Origin: Cognatundibacterium crateris
GTDB lineage: Bacteria; Pseudomonadota; Gammaproteobacteria; Burkholderiales; Burkholderiaceae_D
Reading direction: 5' to 3'
DNA length: 64,000 bases
NCBI RefSeq assembly: GCF_010078235.1
Contig: NZ_JAABOS010000010.1
Span: 1 to 64,000 of the forward strand
In this document: positions 16,619 through 26,134 of the stretch, piece after piece
Layout of the letters: the number at the start of each line of letters is the position of its first letter
How positions within the stretch are numbered: the stretch's first letter is position 1
Translations under genes and position numbers: made by a program
The notes under the pieces: model-generated
What the model was told of the DNA's origin: nothing
The model's database searches: none
What the model saw: the letters and a program-made list of their open reading frames with translations, nothing else

Positions 16619-18322
16619 ATGCAAGTTTGGAATCAGATTTACACGCCCTTAGGGAGCCTGGGTTTATCGGCGCTGGTCGCCAGTATTCCTATCCTGTTTT
16701 TCTTTGTGGCACTGGCCGTGTTTCGTATCAAAGGTCATATCGCTGCCGCCATCACACTAGCGCTGGCACTGGCTGTCGCCGTGTTTGAATATGGGATGCC
16801 GCTGACCCAGGCGCTGGCTGCGGCTGGCTATGGTTTTGCGTATGGTTTGTGGCCGATTGCGTGGATCATTATCACTGCGGTGTTCCTGTACAAAATCGTG
16901 GTAAAAACTGGTCAGTTCGAAGTAATACGCGCCTCGGTATTATCGATCACTGATGACCAGCGTTTGCAGATGCTGCTGATCGGCTTTTCGTTCGGTGCTT
17001 TTCTGGAGGGCGCTGCAGGCTTCGGTGCGCCAGTCGCGATTACCTCTGCCTTGCTGGTTGGCCTCGGCTTCAATCCCTTGTATGCAGCAGGTTTGTGCCT
17101 GATCGCTAATACTGCGCCGGTGGCATTCGGTGCGATGGGGATACCGATTATCGTGGCAGGTCAGGTGACCGGGATCGATCCCTTCCTGATCGGTGCGACC
17201 GCTGGCCGTCAATTGCCTTTCCTGTCGGTGTTCGTCCCATTCTGGCTGGTGTGGATGATGGATGGTTTTAAAGGTGTGCGTGAAACCTGGCCGGCCGCGC
17301 TGGTAGTGGGTGGCAGTTTTGCCGTGACCCAGTATCTGACCTCGAATTTCATTGGTCCTGAATTACCGGACATTACTTCGGCACTGGTCAGTCTGATCAG
17401 CTTAACCGTGTTCCTGAAATACTGGAGCCCGGCCAGCGCGCGTCAGGTGCAGCATGTTGGTGGTGGCGCCGCAGCCTTGTCGCTGCACGGTGGCACAGCA
17501 CAAGGCAATGCCGGCAGCACACGTGAACAGCGTCGTTCCCCGTATTCCACAGCACAGACTATCCGTGCCTGGGCGCCGTTTGGACTGCTGACCCTGATCG
17601 TTACGATCTGGAGCCTGAAGCCGTTCAAAGCCTTGTTTGCTGCGAATGGCGCACTGGCTGGCAGTGTCTTGAAATTCCATGTGCCGTTTCTGGATCAGCT
17701 GGTGGTGAAGACTGCACCTATCGTCGCCAGCCCTAAACCGTATGAAGCCATACTCAAGCTCGATCTGCTGTCTGCTGTTGGCACCGCTATCCTGCTGACT
17801 TCCATTTTGTCCGCCATCCTGTTGCGTCTCAAACCACGCGATGCGGTGCTGGCATTCGCCGAAACCGTGCTTGAACTCAAGCGTCCGGTTTTGTCCATCG
17901 GCCTGGTATTAGGTTTTGCGTTTGTTGCTAATTATTCGGGTATGTCGTCGACACTGGCGCTGCTGTTGGCCGGTACCGGTGTGGCATTTCCTTTCTTCTC
18001 GCCTTTCCTGGGCTGGCTGGGTGTATTCCTGACTGGTTCGGATACCTCGTCGAACGCCTTGTTCTGCTCGCTGCAAAACACTACAGCTACCCAGATCGAT
18101 GTGTCCAATACCTTGCTGGTCGCTGCGAATACGACTGGCGGTGTGACCGGAAAAATGATTTCACCACAATCCATTGCGGTGGCTTGCGCCGCAACCGGGC
18201 TGGTGAACCGGGAGTCAGAATTATTCCGCTTCACGCTCAGGCATAGTCTGTTCTTTGCCTGCGTAATCGGTATCATGACTTGCATACAGGCCTATCTGAT
18301 ACCGTGGACTATTCCACACTGA
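16619..18322 (+). CDS. lldP: L-lactate permease (LctP family)
   Basis: A 567-residue inner-membrane proton symporter for L-lactate, with about 12-14 transmembrane helices. LctP family signatures are visible: [18 protein letters not shown] near residue 125, [14 protein letters not shown] near 165 and [16 protein letters not shown] near 470. It resembles E. coli LldP/GlcA in length (about 550-560). GGAGGAG at 16606-16612 defines ATG 16619. It is the last gene of the lactate operon and is followed by a strong terminator. Glycolate as an additional substrate is possible in this family. Confidence 0.9.
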   Translation: MQVWNQIYTPLGSLGLSALVASIPILFFFVALAVFRIKGHIAAAITLALALAVAVFEYGMPLTQALAAAGYGFAYGLWPIAWIIITAVFLYKIVVKTGQFEVIRASVLSITDDQRLQMLLIGFSFGAFLEGAAGFGAPVAITSALLVGLGFNPLYAAGLCLIANTAPVAFGAMGIPIIVAGQVTGIDPFLIGATAGRQLPFLSVFVPFWLVWMMDGFKGVRETWPAALVVGGSFAVTQYLTSNFIGPELPDITSALVSLISLTVFLKYWSPASARQVQHVGGGAAALSLHGGTAQGNAGSTREQRRSPYSTAQTIRAWAPFGLLTLIVTIWSLKPFKALFAANGALAGSVLKFHVPFLDQLVVKTAPIVASPKPYEAILKLDLLSAVGTAILLTSILSAILLRLKPRDAVLAFAETVLELKRPVLSIGLVLGFAFVANYSGMSSTLALLLAGTGVAFPFFSPFLGWLGVFLTGSDTSSNALFCSLQNTTATQIDVSNTLLVAANTTGGVTGKMISPQSIAVACAATGLVNRESELFRFTLRHSLFFACVIGIMTCIQAYLIPWTIPH

Positions 18323-18342
18323 TTTTGATTGCTTGAATATAG

Positions 18343-18378
18343 AAAACCCGCTGCCACAGGTTGGCAGCGGGTTTTTTA
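18343..18378 (+). terminator. Rho-independent terminator of the lactate operon
   Basis: A 14-bp perfect stem, AAAACCCGCTGCCA (18343-18356) with TGGCAGCGGGTTTT (18362-18375), has a 5-nt loop and a T-rich tail. It may also serve the convergent DUF3334 gene. Confidence 0.92.
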
Positions 18379-18458
18379 TTTTTGAAAAGTGCATAGCGGA
18401 TGGCAGACGCAAAAACGGCACCCGCAGGTGCCGTTCAGAACGAGGCGCTTCCGCGCAA

Positions 18459-19154
18459 TTACATACCTAAAGACTTGAGCAACTCATCGTTATCATCGTC
18501 TGAGGCTGGCGCAGCAGACGGTGCGGCATTGGCCTCCTGGCTCGATTGTTCGAAGTCCAGCAAGGCATCCGGATCTGGTATTTCATGCGCATCGAAATCA
18601 TGCAGCTTGATGAATTCGGTACGGTCTATCGCCAGTTCCAGATAGAAGATATTATTTTTTTCAGTGAAGAAGGAGACGCGGCGCAGTTCCGGACGATCCA
18701 GTGGGGTATCCACACTCAGCATGACCTGCTTGTTGAGCACCAGCATTTTTGGCTGGTTCTGGGTGATATTGGTCTGCAGTTCGCGTCGTATCTTACCGGT
18801 GAAGTCACCCACGATCTGATTCATCAGTTCGCCCAGAATATTGGCGACTTCATCCGATGTGAAAGAGGTGGCCAGTTCTGACTTAGGCATGCCCATATTG
18901 AGCATGTATTTTTCGTAGATTTCCAAGGCAGTCTCGCCGTTGAAATTCAATACCACCAGCCCTGAAAAACCGCCATCGAACAGCACAAAACAGCCGATGT
19001 CCGGCTTAAGTCCTATCTTGGTAATACGTTGCACCATCGCGGAATAATGCACCTTACTATGTGTCGCAACATTCAGAACGCGGATCACCGAGTTACATAA
19101 ACCCGCCAGTAAATCCTCTGTTCCGTAGACGACACCCGTTTCTTCCGAGACCAT
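18459..19154 (-). CDS. DUF3334 protein, CheX/CheC-like
   Basis: A 231-residue soluble protein of the DUF3334 family. The core (about residues 10-195) carries DIGCFVLFDGGFSGLVV, then TSDEVANILGELMNQIVGDF (20 residues), a helix of the type seen in CheC/CheX phosphatases (E-x-x-N pattern). The C-terminal tail is acidic and Ala-rich, ending DDDNDELLKSLGM. A role in dephosphorylating or binding a response regulator is inference; no chemotaxis gene is adjacent. AAGGAG directly before ATG 19154 fixes this start over ATG 19169. Confidence 0.7.
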   Translation of the reverse strand: MVSEETGVVYGTEDLLAGLCNSVIRVLNVATHSKVHYSAMVQRITKIGLKPDIGCFVLFDGGFSGLVVLNFNGETALEIYEKYMLNMGMPKSELATSFTSDEVANILGELMNQIVGDFTGKIRRELQTNITQNQPKMLVLNKQVMLSVDTPLDRPELRRVSFFTEKNNIFYLELAIDRTEFIKLHDFDAHEIPDPDALLDFEQSSQEANAAPSAAPASDDDNDELLKSLGM

Positions 19155-19810
19155 GGTTGACTCCTTCATTTATTTCCTAAAAATAATCACGCCGTTTAAA
19201 ACACATAAAAATGTCCGGATCCCGTTCCAGCAGCGCACTGACAGCCTGCCGAATACAACTGGCGCAGGCAGTGCTGCTTCGTGATGGACGGTCGTGATGT
19301 TGATGCTTTCGGTTGGGGATGGTGATTTTTCTCAACGATGCTCAGATTGCATGCTTAAAGCTCAGACCGTACATGTGGCTACAGCTTGGGCTATGCGCAA
19401 TTTGAAATCTTGTTCCAGAAAAATACTTTCATCCAGATACAGGAAGAATACTGAACGAACGCTGCTGCGTCCACTTGTTTAAGCCGCCAGCGCTCAAATG
19501 GCGCAGCAGATACCTGCTTCGCGGGTTTTTGGGTTGCCAAATAGCAACCGATTGCCAGAATTGCACATCACCCTGAGTTCTTATGAATACCTGTGTAAGT
19601 CAGTACGGATGTCATTCCCGATAAAAATCCCCAATCCTTTAGTTGCTATATTGAAATTGTTTCTGGCATCAAGGATGCACGCACAATTGTTATATCTAAA
19701 CGCGTATTTATTCGTTTTCCTGAACGCGCAAGTTTCTTATTCTTGTTAATCGCAATTCATATATTGCAACAGAAAATTTTTATAAAGACCCAGCTTAAGG
19801 AGGGCCGCGT
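19155..19810. other. Long intergenic region upstream of the sulfur operon
   Basis: About 650 bp between the divergent DUF3334 gene and the rhodanese-encapsulin operon. Two short frames (about 62 and 83 codons) have no family resemblance or ribosome site. The last 200 bp are AT-rich and probably hold the operon promoter. An inverted repeat at 19752-19767 is noted separately. Confidence 0.45.
19752..19767. promoter_or_regulatory. Inverted repeat upstream of the encapsulin operon
   Basis: GCAAT-TCATAT-ATTGC is a small dyad 44 bp before the rhodanese start. It has the size of a LysR-type box, and a CysB-like regulator would make biological sense, but the match is short and could be chance. Confidence 0.25.
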
Positions 19811-20275
19811 ATGAGCGCCGTATTACATGATTCCATTCCACCGGCAGCACAGGATGCAGTCAGAACCAGTGTGCTGGCGGCGTTGTCGCCTGCTGATGGC
19901 GTGTCACCGCAGCAGGCCTGGGCACTGTTCTCGAGTGGGGCGGCGGTGCTGGTGGATGTGCGCACCGCAGAAGAGCGCAGCTTTGTCGGTTATGTGCCTG
20001 ACAGTCTTCACGTAGCCTGGGCAACAGGCACCAGCCTGACCCGCAATCCGCGCTTTGTGCGCGAGCTGGAAGCCAAAGTTGCTAAAGATAAAAAAATCCT
20101 GCTGCTCTGTCGCAGCGGCAAGCGTTCAGCACTGGCGGCGGAAGCGGCCAGAAAGGCTGGATTTACTGATATTCACAATGTGCTTGAGGGATTCGAGGGC
20201 GAGATTAACGAGCAGCATCATCGTGGCACAGCCGATGGTTGGCGTTTCCACGGTTTGCCGTGGATACAAAGTTAA
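19811..20275 (+). CDS. Rhodanese of the encapsulin sulfur operon
   Basis: A 154-residue single-domain rhodanese (thiosulfate or persulfide sulfurtransferase). DVRTAEERSFVGYVPDS and the active-site loop LLCRSGKRSALAA (catalytic Cys about residue 100) are intact. AAGGAGGG precedes the ATG. It is the first gene of a tight set leading to serine O-acetyltransferase, a Family 2A encapsulin and a cysteine desulfurase. This context suggests it accepts or hands on sulfane sulfur made or stored by the compartment. That role is inference. Confidence 0.88.
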   Translation: MSAVLHDSIPPAAQDAVRTSVLAALSPADGVSPQQAWALFSSGAAVLVDVRTAEERSFVGYVPDSLHVAWATGTSLTRNPRFVRELEAKVAKDKKILLLCRSGKRSALAAEAARKAGFTDIHNVLEGFEGEINEQHHRGTADGWRFHGLPWIQS

Positions 20276-20304
20276 ATAGGCTTGAACAGACGGAGTAAGC
20301 GCAA

Positions 20305-21288
20305 ATGAGTGTGAATGCCAAAGTCAAAACGATTCTTCCCATCGATACCCGGGTGCCGGATTTTGATATCGAACGGGTTGTCAGTGAGTTAGCCGCAGTC
20401 AGGCAGAAATGGCGCGAAGCGCGCCGCCGTCCTACCGAACCCGGCGGGCGCGAACTGCCCTCCCGGGATGCGGTGGCGCAGATACTGACTGATTTACGTG
20501 GTGCTTTATTTCCTATGCGTCTCGGGCCAGTCCAATTGCGTCAGGAAAGCGAAGACTTCTATGTCGGTCACACGCTGGATCTGGTGCTGCATTCCTTGTA
20601 TGCGCAAGCCAGACTGGAGTTGCAGTATGCCGCCCGCTATCAGGCGCAAGATGCGGTGGATATCGGGCAACAAGCCTTACAAATCGTGCGCAGCTTTTCA
20701 CGTTCGCTGCCGGAAATCCGGACCCTGCTCGATACCGATGTGCTGGCCGCTTATCAAGGCGATCCGGCAGCGCGCAGCGTGGATGAAGTGCTGCTGTGCT
20801 ATCCCGGCATACTGGCACTGATACATCATCGTATCGCTCATCAGTTGTACCGGCTCGGTCTGCCGCTGCTGGCGCGCATTGCCGCCGAGCTGGCTCATGC
20901 CCAGACCGGTATTGATATCCATCCCGGTGCCAGCATAGGAACTGGCTTTTTCATCGATCACGGCACTGGCGTCGTGATCGGGGAGACGGCAGTGATAGGC
21001 GCCAATGTACGCATCTATCAGGCTGTAACCTTGGGCGCTAAACGCTTTCCCACTGATGCAGACGGCAATCTGCAAAAAGGCCTGCCACGTCATCCTGTGG
21101 TGGAAGACGATGTCGTGATTTATGCCGGTGCGACTGTGCTGGGTCGCATCACGCTGGGCCGCGGGGCTGTGATCGGCGGTAATGTCTGGATTACCCAGGA
21201 TGTCCCGGCGGGTGCACACGTGACACAGGCTGGGTCTCAACAGCAAATACAGCAGCAAATACAACACCTTCCTGCCTCTGATTCCTAA
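20305..21288 (+). CDS. epsC: Serine O-acetyltransferase (EpsC type)
   Basis: A 327-residue hexapeptide-repeat enzyme making O-acetylserine, the carbon skeleton for cysteine. An N-terminal helical domain (about 1-175) is followed by the left-handed beta-helix with IDIHPGASIGTGFFIDHGTG (20 residues) then VVIGETAVIGANVRIYQAVT (20 residues), whose His and Asp residues are catalytic in the CysE family. The C-terminus, ending in a Gln-rich tail, would bind cysteine synthase in relatives. GGAGTAAGCGCAA precedes the ATG. It lies 29 bp after the rhodanese stop and 80 bp before the encapsulin, consistent with supply of cysteine precursor to the downstream desulfurase system. Confidence 0.9.
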   Translation: MSVNAKVKTILPIDTRVPDFDIERVVSELAAVRQKWREARRRPTEPGGRELPSRDAVAQILTDLRGALFPMRLGPVQLRQESEDFYVGHTLDLVLHSLYAQARLELQYAARYQAQDAVDIGQQALQIVRSFSRSLPEIRTLLDTDVLAAYQGDPAARSVDEVLLCYPGILALIHHRIAHQLYRLGLPLLARIAAELAHAQTGIDIHPGASIGTGFFIDHGTGVVIGETAVIGANVRIYQAVTLGAKRFPTDADGNLQKGLPRHPVVEDDVVIYAGATVLGRITLGRGAVIGGNVWITQDVPAGAHVTQAGSQQQIQQQIQHLPASDS

Positions 21289-21368
21289 TTAGACGCAGGA
21301 TTTTTTTTGACAGATTTTGCATCACCTTTAACAGCAGTTTTTCAACCACCTTAAATTTTGGAGCAGAT

Positions 21369-22298
21369 ATGGCAGAAGTACCTTCCCCGCAATTAGCACT
21401 GAGTGATGATGCAGCGCGCCAGTTAGCGAATGCAACGAAAACCGTCCCTAAGCTCTCTACCGTCAGCCCGCGCTGGCTCACGCATTTGCTGGAATGGCTG
21501 CCGGTCGAAGCGGGTATTTATCGCTTAAATAAGGTGAAAAATCCACGCGATGTGCGGGTCGCCTGTTCCCAGCGTGATGAGTCTGAATTGCCGCAAACCT
21601 TTGTCGATTACGATGAAAAGCCGCGTGAATATTTTTTGAATGCGGTGTCCACCGTACTCGATGTGCATACCCGGGTTTCTGATCTGTACAGCAGTCCGCA
21701 TGACCAGATCAAGGAACAATTGCGTTTGACGGTAGAGACCATCAAAGAACGCCAGGAAAGTGAGCTGATCAATAATCCTGACTATGGTTTGCTGGCGAAT
21801 GTGGCCGAAGAACAGCGTATTTTTCCACTGACCGGAGCACCTACCCCAGATGATCTTGATGAGTTGCTGAGCAAGGTTTGGAAAGAGCCTGCATTCTTCC
21901 TGACCCACCCGCTGGCGATCGCTGCTTTCGGTCGTGAATGCACACGACGCGGTGTGCCACCACCTACTGTCAGCCTGTTCGGTTCGCAATTCCTGACCTG
22001 GCGTGGTATTCCCCTGGTTCCTTCGGACAAAGTTCCGGTGGCCGATGGCAAAACCAAAATCATGTTGCTGCGCGTCGGTGATAAACGTCAGGGCGTGGTT
22101 GGCTTGTTCCAGCCAGGTCTGGCCGGCGAGCAGAGCCCGGGCTTATCTGTGCGCTTCATGGGCATCAGCCGTAATGCAATTTCTTCGTATCTGATTTCTC
22201 TGTATTGCTCACTCGCGATACAGTCTGACGATGCACTGGCGGTGCTTGACGATGTAGAAATTGGCAAGTTCCATGATTATCCCGATACTTACAAATAA
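21369..22298 (+). CDS. Family 2A encapsulin shell protein (SrpI-like)
   Basis: A 309-residue HK97-fold shell protein that should self-assemble into an icosahedral protein nanocompartment. An N-terminal arm (about residues 1-60, ending near VSPRWLTHLLEWLP) is followed by the fold, with AGIYRLNKVKNP, FFLTHPLAIAAFGRECTRRG (20 residues) and FGSQFLTWRGIPLVPSDKVP (20 residues), ending in SLYCSLAIQSDDALAVLDDV (20 residues). There is no cyclic-nucleotide-binding insertion, so it is the 2A rather than the 2B type. In known 2A systems the cargo is a cysteine desulfurase, exactly the next gene (5 bp gap). GGAGCAGAT precedes the ATG. Sulfur storage or controlled desulfuration is the expected role. Confidence 0.88.
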   Translation: MAEVPSPQLALSDDAARQLANATKTVPKLSTVSPRWLTHLLEWLPVEAGIYRLNKVKNPRDVRVACSQRDESELPQTFVDYDEKPREYFLNAVSTVLDVHTRVSDLYSSPHDQIKEQLRLTVETIKERQESELINNPDYGLLANVAEEQRIFPLTGAPTPDDLDELLSKVWKEPAFFLTHPLAIAAFGRECTRRGVPPPTVSLFGSQFLTWRGIPLVPSDKVPVADGKTKIMLLRVGDKRQGVVGLFQPGLAGEQSPGLSVRFMGISRNAISSYLISLYCSLAIQSDDALAVLDDVEIGKFHDYPDTYK

Positions 22299-22303
22299 AA
22301 CCC

Positions 22304-24115
22304 ATGAGTACAGCCCCACTACCTCATCGCAGTGGTTTGCCTGACCCGGCAGCGTTGGCGCAATTGGCAGAACTGGCGAATGATTTCTTCGCCACCTTGC
22401 CGAACGGGGAAGTCAGACCAGAGCGTCCAGAGCGCCAAATAGTACCGGGGAACGCCGCAGCGTTACCCGCGCCTGTGTTGCAGGTTGCGCCATCGGGTCT
22501 GCAAGAAGCGCCGCCAGCTTCTCCCAAATCAGGGCTCGCGCAGGGCGTGCCGCCAGGCTATGCGGCGGCGCTTCCCGCGATCAGCCTGCTGTCTGAGCAT
22601 CACGCTACGCCAGCGGCCAGCCCGTATTATTTTCTGGGTGAAGCCAGTGCTTATCCATCCGCTGCAGGCGGACACCGTTTGCCTGATCTGCAAAGTTTCA
22701 ATACACCGACAGATCATGACTTGCGTGGCTTGCTGAGCAAAGATGAGCCGGCGCTGCATTCTGGCGGGATTGCGGCAGCACGTCCGTCCGATCCTGCGCA
22801 AGCCTATTACTTCATTGAACCAGCCAGATATCCCGGCCCCAGTGGACACCATGCGGGCGCCGTGCCAAATCTGGCAGCCAGTGCCCGACCGCCATTTGAT
22901 GTGCATGCGATACGCGCTGATTTCCCCATTTTGCAGGAAAGAGTGAATGGGCGTCAGCTGGTTTGGTTCGACAATGCAGCGACCACCCAGAAACCGCAAT
23001 CGGTGATAGACCGCATCGCGTATTTCTACGCACACGAAAACTCGAATATCCATCGCGCCGCGCACGAGCTGGCTGCCCGTGCCACCGATGCGTATGAAGC
23101 TGCGCGTAAAAAAGTCACTCGCTTTCTCGGTGCCGCTTCGCCGGAAGAGATTATTTTTGTGCGCGGTACCACCGAAGGCATCAATCTGATCGCCAATACC
23201 TGGGGGGAGCAGCACATAGGCAAGGATGATGAGATTATCGTTTCACATCTGGAGCACCACGCCAACATTGTGCCCTGGCAGCAGCTTGCAGCGCGTAAAG
23301 GTGCGAAACTGCGGGTGATACCGGTCGATGATACAGGCCAGGTCTTGCTCAGCGAGTTCAGCCGTTTACTCAATAGCCGCACCAAACTGGTATCCGTTAC
23401 GCAGGTATCGAATGCGCTGGGCACCGTGGTTCCGGTCGCGCAGATCATAGAGCTGGCGCACCGGGCTGGTGCGAAAGTATTGGTCGATGGCGCGCAATCT
23501 GTTTCTCATATGCGTGTCAATGTACAAACGCTGGATGCCGACTTTTTTGTGTTTTCCGGACACAAATTATTTGCGCCAACCGGGATAGGCGTGGTGTATG
23601 GCAAACGCGCCTTGCTTGAACAGATGCCACCCTGGCAGGGCGGTGGCAATATGATTGCCGATGTGACGTTTGAACGCACCGTATATCAGCCGCCACCGGC
23701 GCGTTTTGAGGCGGGAACCGGCAACATCGCTGATGCAGTCGGACTGGGCGCGGCAATTGATTACATAGAGCGTATAGGCATAGAAAACATCGCCCGCTAT
23801 GAGCATGACTTGCTGGTATATGCCACCCATGGCATGCAGGCGATTCCCGGTGTGCGTCTGGTCGGAACGGCGCAAGACAAAGCCAGCGTATTGTCTTTTG
23901 TGCTGGCTGGATATCAGACCGAGCAAGTCGGTAAAGCGCTCAATGAGGAAGGAATTGCAGTCCGTTCCGGCCACCATTGTGCCCAACCCATCCTGCGCCG
24001 TTTTGGTCTCGAAGCCACCGTGCGGCCTTCGCTGGCGTTCTACAACACTTGCGAAGAAGTGGACCGTTTGGTGGCAGTAGTCGCCAGACTGACTGCACAA
24101 AAAAGGGGCATCTGA
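22304..24115 (+). CDS. Encapsulin cargo: cysteine desulfurase with disordered N-terminal targeting domain
   Basis: A 603-residue protein, about 200 longer than a usual SufS/CsdA enzyme. Residues 1-195 are Pro/Ala/Gly-rich and probably disordered. They contain two related motifs, YYF-L-GEASAYP...GGHRLPDL (108-129) and YYF-I-EPARYP...GHHAGAVPNL (168-190), resembling cargo-loading segments. Residues about 200-600 are a type II desulfurase: WFDNAATTQKP, SHLEHHANIVPW, Asp395 in VLVDGAQSV, PLP Lys421 in FSGHKLFAPTG and catalytic Cys559 in RSGHHCAQP. It would release sulfur from cysteine inside the shell. It starts 5 bp after the encapsulin stop and is followed by a strong terminator. Confidence 0.9.
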   Translation: MSTAPLPHRSGLPDPAALAQLAELANDFFATLPNGEVRPERPERQIVPGNAAALPAPVLQVAPSGLQEAPPASPKSGLAQGVPPGYAAALPAISLLSEHHATPAASPYYFLGEASAYPSAAGGHRLPDLQSFNTPTDHDLRGLLSKDEPALHSGGIAAARPSDPAQAYYFIEPARYPGPSGHHAGAVPNLAASARPPFDVHAIRADFPILQERVNGRQLVWFDNAATTQKPQSVIDRIAYFYAHENSNIHRAAHELAARATDAYEAARKKVTRFLGAASPEEIIFVRGTTEGINLIANTWGEQHIGKDDEIIVSHLEHHANIVPWQQLAARKGAKLRVIPVDDTGQVLLSEFSRLLNSRTKLVSVTQVSNALGTVVPVAQIIELAHRAGAKVLVDGAQSVSHMRVNVQTLDADFFVFSGHKLFAPTGIGVVYGKRALLEQMPPWQGGGNMIADVTFERTVYQPPPARFEAGTGNIADAVGLGAAIDYIERIGIENIARYEHDLLVYATHGMQAIPGVRLVGTAQDKASVLSFVLAGYQTEQVGKALNEEGIAVRSGHHCAQPILRRFGLEATVRPSLAFYNTCEEVDRLVAVVARLTAQKRGI

Positions 24116-24172
24116 AACTAAACTGTTGCAAGAAACTTCATCTAACGACGAACTGATCTTTTGCTAACATTG

Positions 24173-24207
24173 CCTGCCGGGATTGCTGCCCGGCAGGTAT
24201 TTTTTTT
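24173..24207 (+). terminator. Rho-independent terminator of the encapsulin operon
   Basis: Stem CCTGCCGGG (24173-24181) pairs with CCCGGCAGG (24189-24197), followed by TAT8. It closes the rhodanese-epsC-encapsulin-desulfurase operon. Confidence 0.92.
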
Positions 24208-24454
24208 GGCACTTACGTAGCAAAAACAAAAGAAAAAACCAACGACCTGTGCATAAGTGTTGCGAAATAGGGACGTATTTGTAACCTTATTGTAATAATT
24301 TATATCGAAATGCCTGCAAAAGTATCTTCTTTTAATGTTCTTGTGGCTAATATATCCATGAGTGAAAATTTTTTACCTAAGTTTGAAACGTTTGCTTTTG
24401 TTGTGAAAATTAATTGCTCAAAATTCGATCAATTCTCTGGATAACATAAATTAT

Positions 24455-26092
24455 ATGAGACACTATAAATCCATTTTACTGACCTCGACCGTAGGGATGC
24501 TGGTTGCAGGTTGCGGGGGGGATTCCCAACTGAGTGAAGTACTGGCCCAGGCAAAACCTGAAGTCAGTATCGACGTATTCGGTGCCAGGGGCAGTACCTT
24601 AACTGCCGTCGTCAATGCGAGCAATTGCGCGTCCGCACCGACAGTCAGCTGGGCTACGGCGGGTGGCGTTAAGCTGGGTAGCGGACTCAGCATACAAGAC
24701 ACTCAGCCTGATGCTGCTGTGGTAGCGACTGCCAGCTGCAGTGATGTGAGTGCTTCGCAAACCTTGGCGGCTAACTCTGTCTTCAGCTCCGCTGCAGCGT
24801 TTGCAGTCCTTAAATCGGGAAGTCCAATTGCCTGGGGTAATCCGGTCTGGGGTGCCGGCGGTACATTGTCAGCCAGTATTACCAACGTTACTCAACTTTA
24901 TCCTTCTGAACGTGGGTTTGCTGCCATTTTGCCTGATGCAACGGTGAAAGCCTGGGGCAGTAGCTTTGTTGGTATTGCAGATCCTAAACTCGCCTATCCA
25001 GCCACTGGTGCGATTGCGACCGATCCTTTGACTGATGTTGCCGCGATTATTCCGGGTAAAGTCGCCTATTTTGCGGTCAAAAAAGATGGCACCGTCGCAG
25101 CCTGGGGGCGTGCCCGTGGCATGAAGGATGCTGATGTAATGATGGTCAATCAATCGTTTGGCTTCAGTCCTGCCGTGAAAGCCGCCATGAAAGATGTGCT
25201 GACCATCGTCAGCAATGAGGGCTCTTATGCTGCCCTGAAAAAGGATGGTACGGTGGTTACTTTCGGTAAACAGAGTACCGGCGGCGATTCCAGCTATGTG
25301 AAGGCTATCCTCAAAGATGTCACACAAATCGTCGGCGGCAATTACGACTTCCTGGCTTTGCGTAAAGATGGCACTGTGGTCAACTGGGGATATGGCTACG
25401 GACATTCTGGTGATGATCAGTCGGTACCGGTTCCTGAGGTAACAGGTGGTGCCAAATTGTTCATGAATGGCTATACCGGTGTCGCAATCGATGGCAAAAA
25501 AGCGGCTACTGCGTTTGGTTACGCCGCAGAAGTTGATTCAGCTGATGCCGGTTCTGTGGCTAAGTTACTCGTTAATGTTGCGCAGGTTTATTCGACCAAC
25601 ACAGCGTTCGCTGCCCTGAAAGAAGATGGCTCCGTCGTCGCCTGGGGCGATGCGATCCGTATGAATGACAGCCTGAATAAGGTTCAGTCCTCGCTGGTCA
25701 ATGTGAAGTCGATCGTGAATTCCGAATATGCATTCGCGGCATTGAAACAAGATGGCAGCGTTGTGACCTGGGGTGATCCGCAAAATGGCGGTGACAGCTC
25801 GGCAGTGGCAGCACGCCTGACGAATGTAGTGGCAATTACTGCTAATAAATTTGCATTCGCTGCGTTGAAATCTGACGGAACAGTCGTGACCTGGGGCATG
25901 GGTAGCAAAGGTGGCGACAGTGCAGATGTGGCCGCTAAGCTGATCAATATTCGCGCCATTTATGCGACACCTTACGGTGCATTTTTGGCAGTGGCAAAAG
26001 ATGGCTCTTACGTGACCTGGGGAGATGCCTGGGCGGGTGGTGATAGTAGCTCCATCATCGCCAACCTCACCAAAATCCCATTTAGCAACTAA
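24455..26092 (+). CDS. RCC1-repeat beta-propeller lipoprotein
   Basis: A 545-residue protein beginning with a lipoprotein signal peptide (lipobox LVAGC, acylated Cys about residue 19), then a short linker domain. From about residue 108 onward it consists of roughly ten RCC1-like units of 45-55 residues with the pattern AFAALKxDGSVVTWG, often followed by a GGDSS stretch. The last four units are the most alike. Such repeats form a beta-propeller used for protein binding. It lies 42 bp before a secreted subtilisin-like protease and is probably co-expressed, so partner, inhibitor or anchor of that protease is conceivable; this is inference. Function unknown. Confidence 0.75.
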   Translation: MRHYKSILLTSTVGMLVAGCGGDSQLSEVLAQAKPEVSIDVFGARGSTLTAVVNASNCASAPTVSWATAGGVKLGSGLSIQDTQPDAAVVATASCSDVSASQTLAANSVFSSAAAFAVLKSGSPIAWGNPVWGAGGTLSASITNVTQLYPSERGFAAILPDATVKAWGSSFVGIADPKLAYPATGAIATDPLTDVAAIIPGKVAYFAVKKDGTVAAWGRARGMKDADVMMVNQSFGFSPAVKAAMKDVLTIVSNEGSYAALKKDGTVVTFGKQSTGGDSSYVKAILKDVTQIVGGNYDFLALRKDGTVVNWGYGYGHSGDDQSVPVPEVTGGAKLFMNGYTGVAIDGKKAATAFGYAAEVDSADAGSVAKLLVNVAQVYSTNTAFAALKEDGSVVAWGDAIRMNDSLNKVQSSLVNVKSIVNSEYAFAALKQDGSVVTWGDPQNGGDSSAVAARLTNVVAITANKFAFAALKSDGTVVTWGMGSKGGDSADVAAKLINIRAIYATPYGAFLAVAKDGSYVTWGDAWAGGDSSSIIANLTKIPFSN

Positions 26093-26134
26093 CGCTGATT
26101 AGTTCACGGAACTTAGACATCGGAGACTCAATTT

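Noticed and set aside
19294..19749. Two short plus-strand frames of 62 and 83 codons upstream of the encapsulin operon
   Set aside because: Neither has a Shine-Dalgarno, a membrane segment of clear type, or family similarity; the region is more likely leader and promoter.
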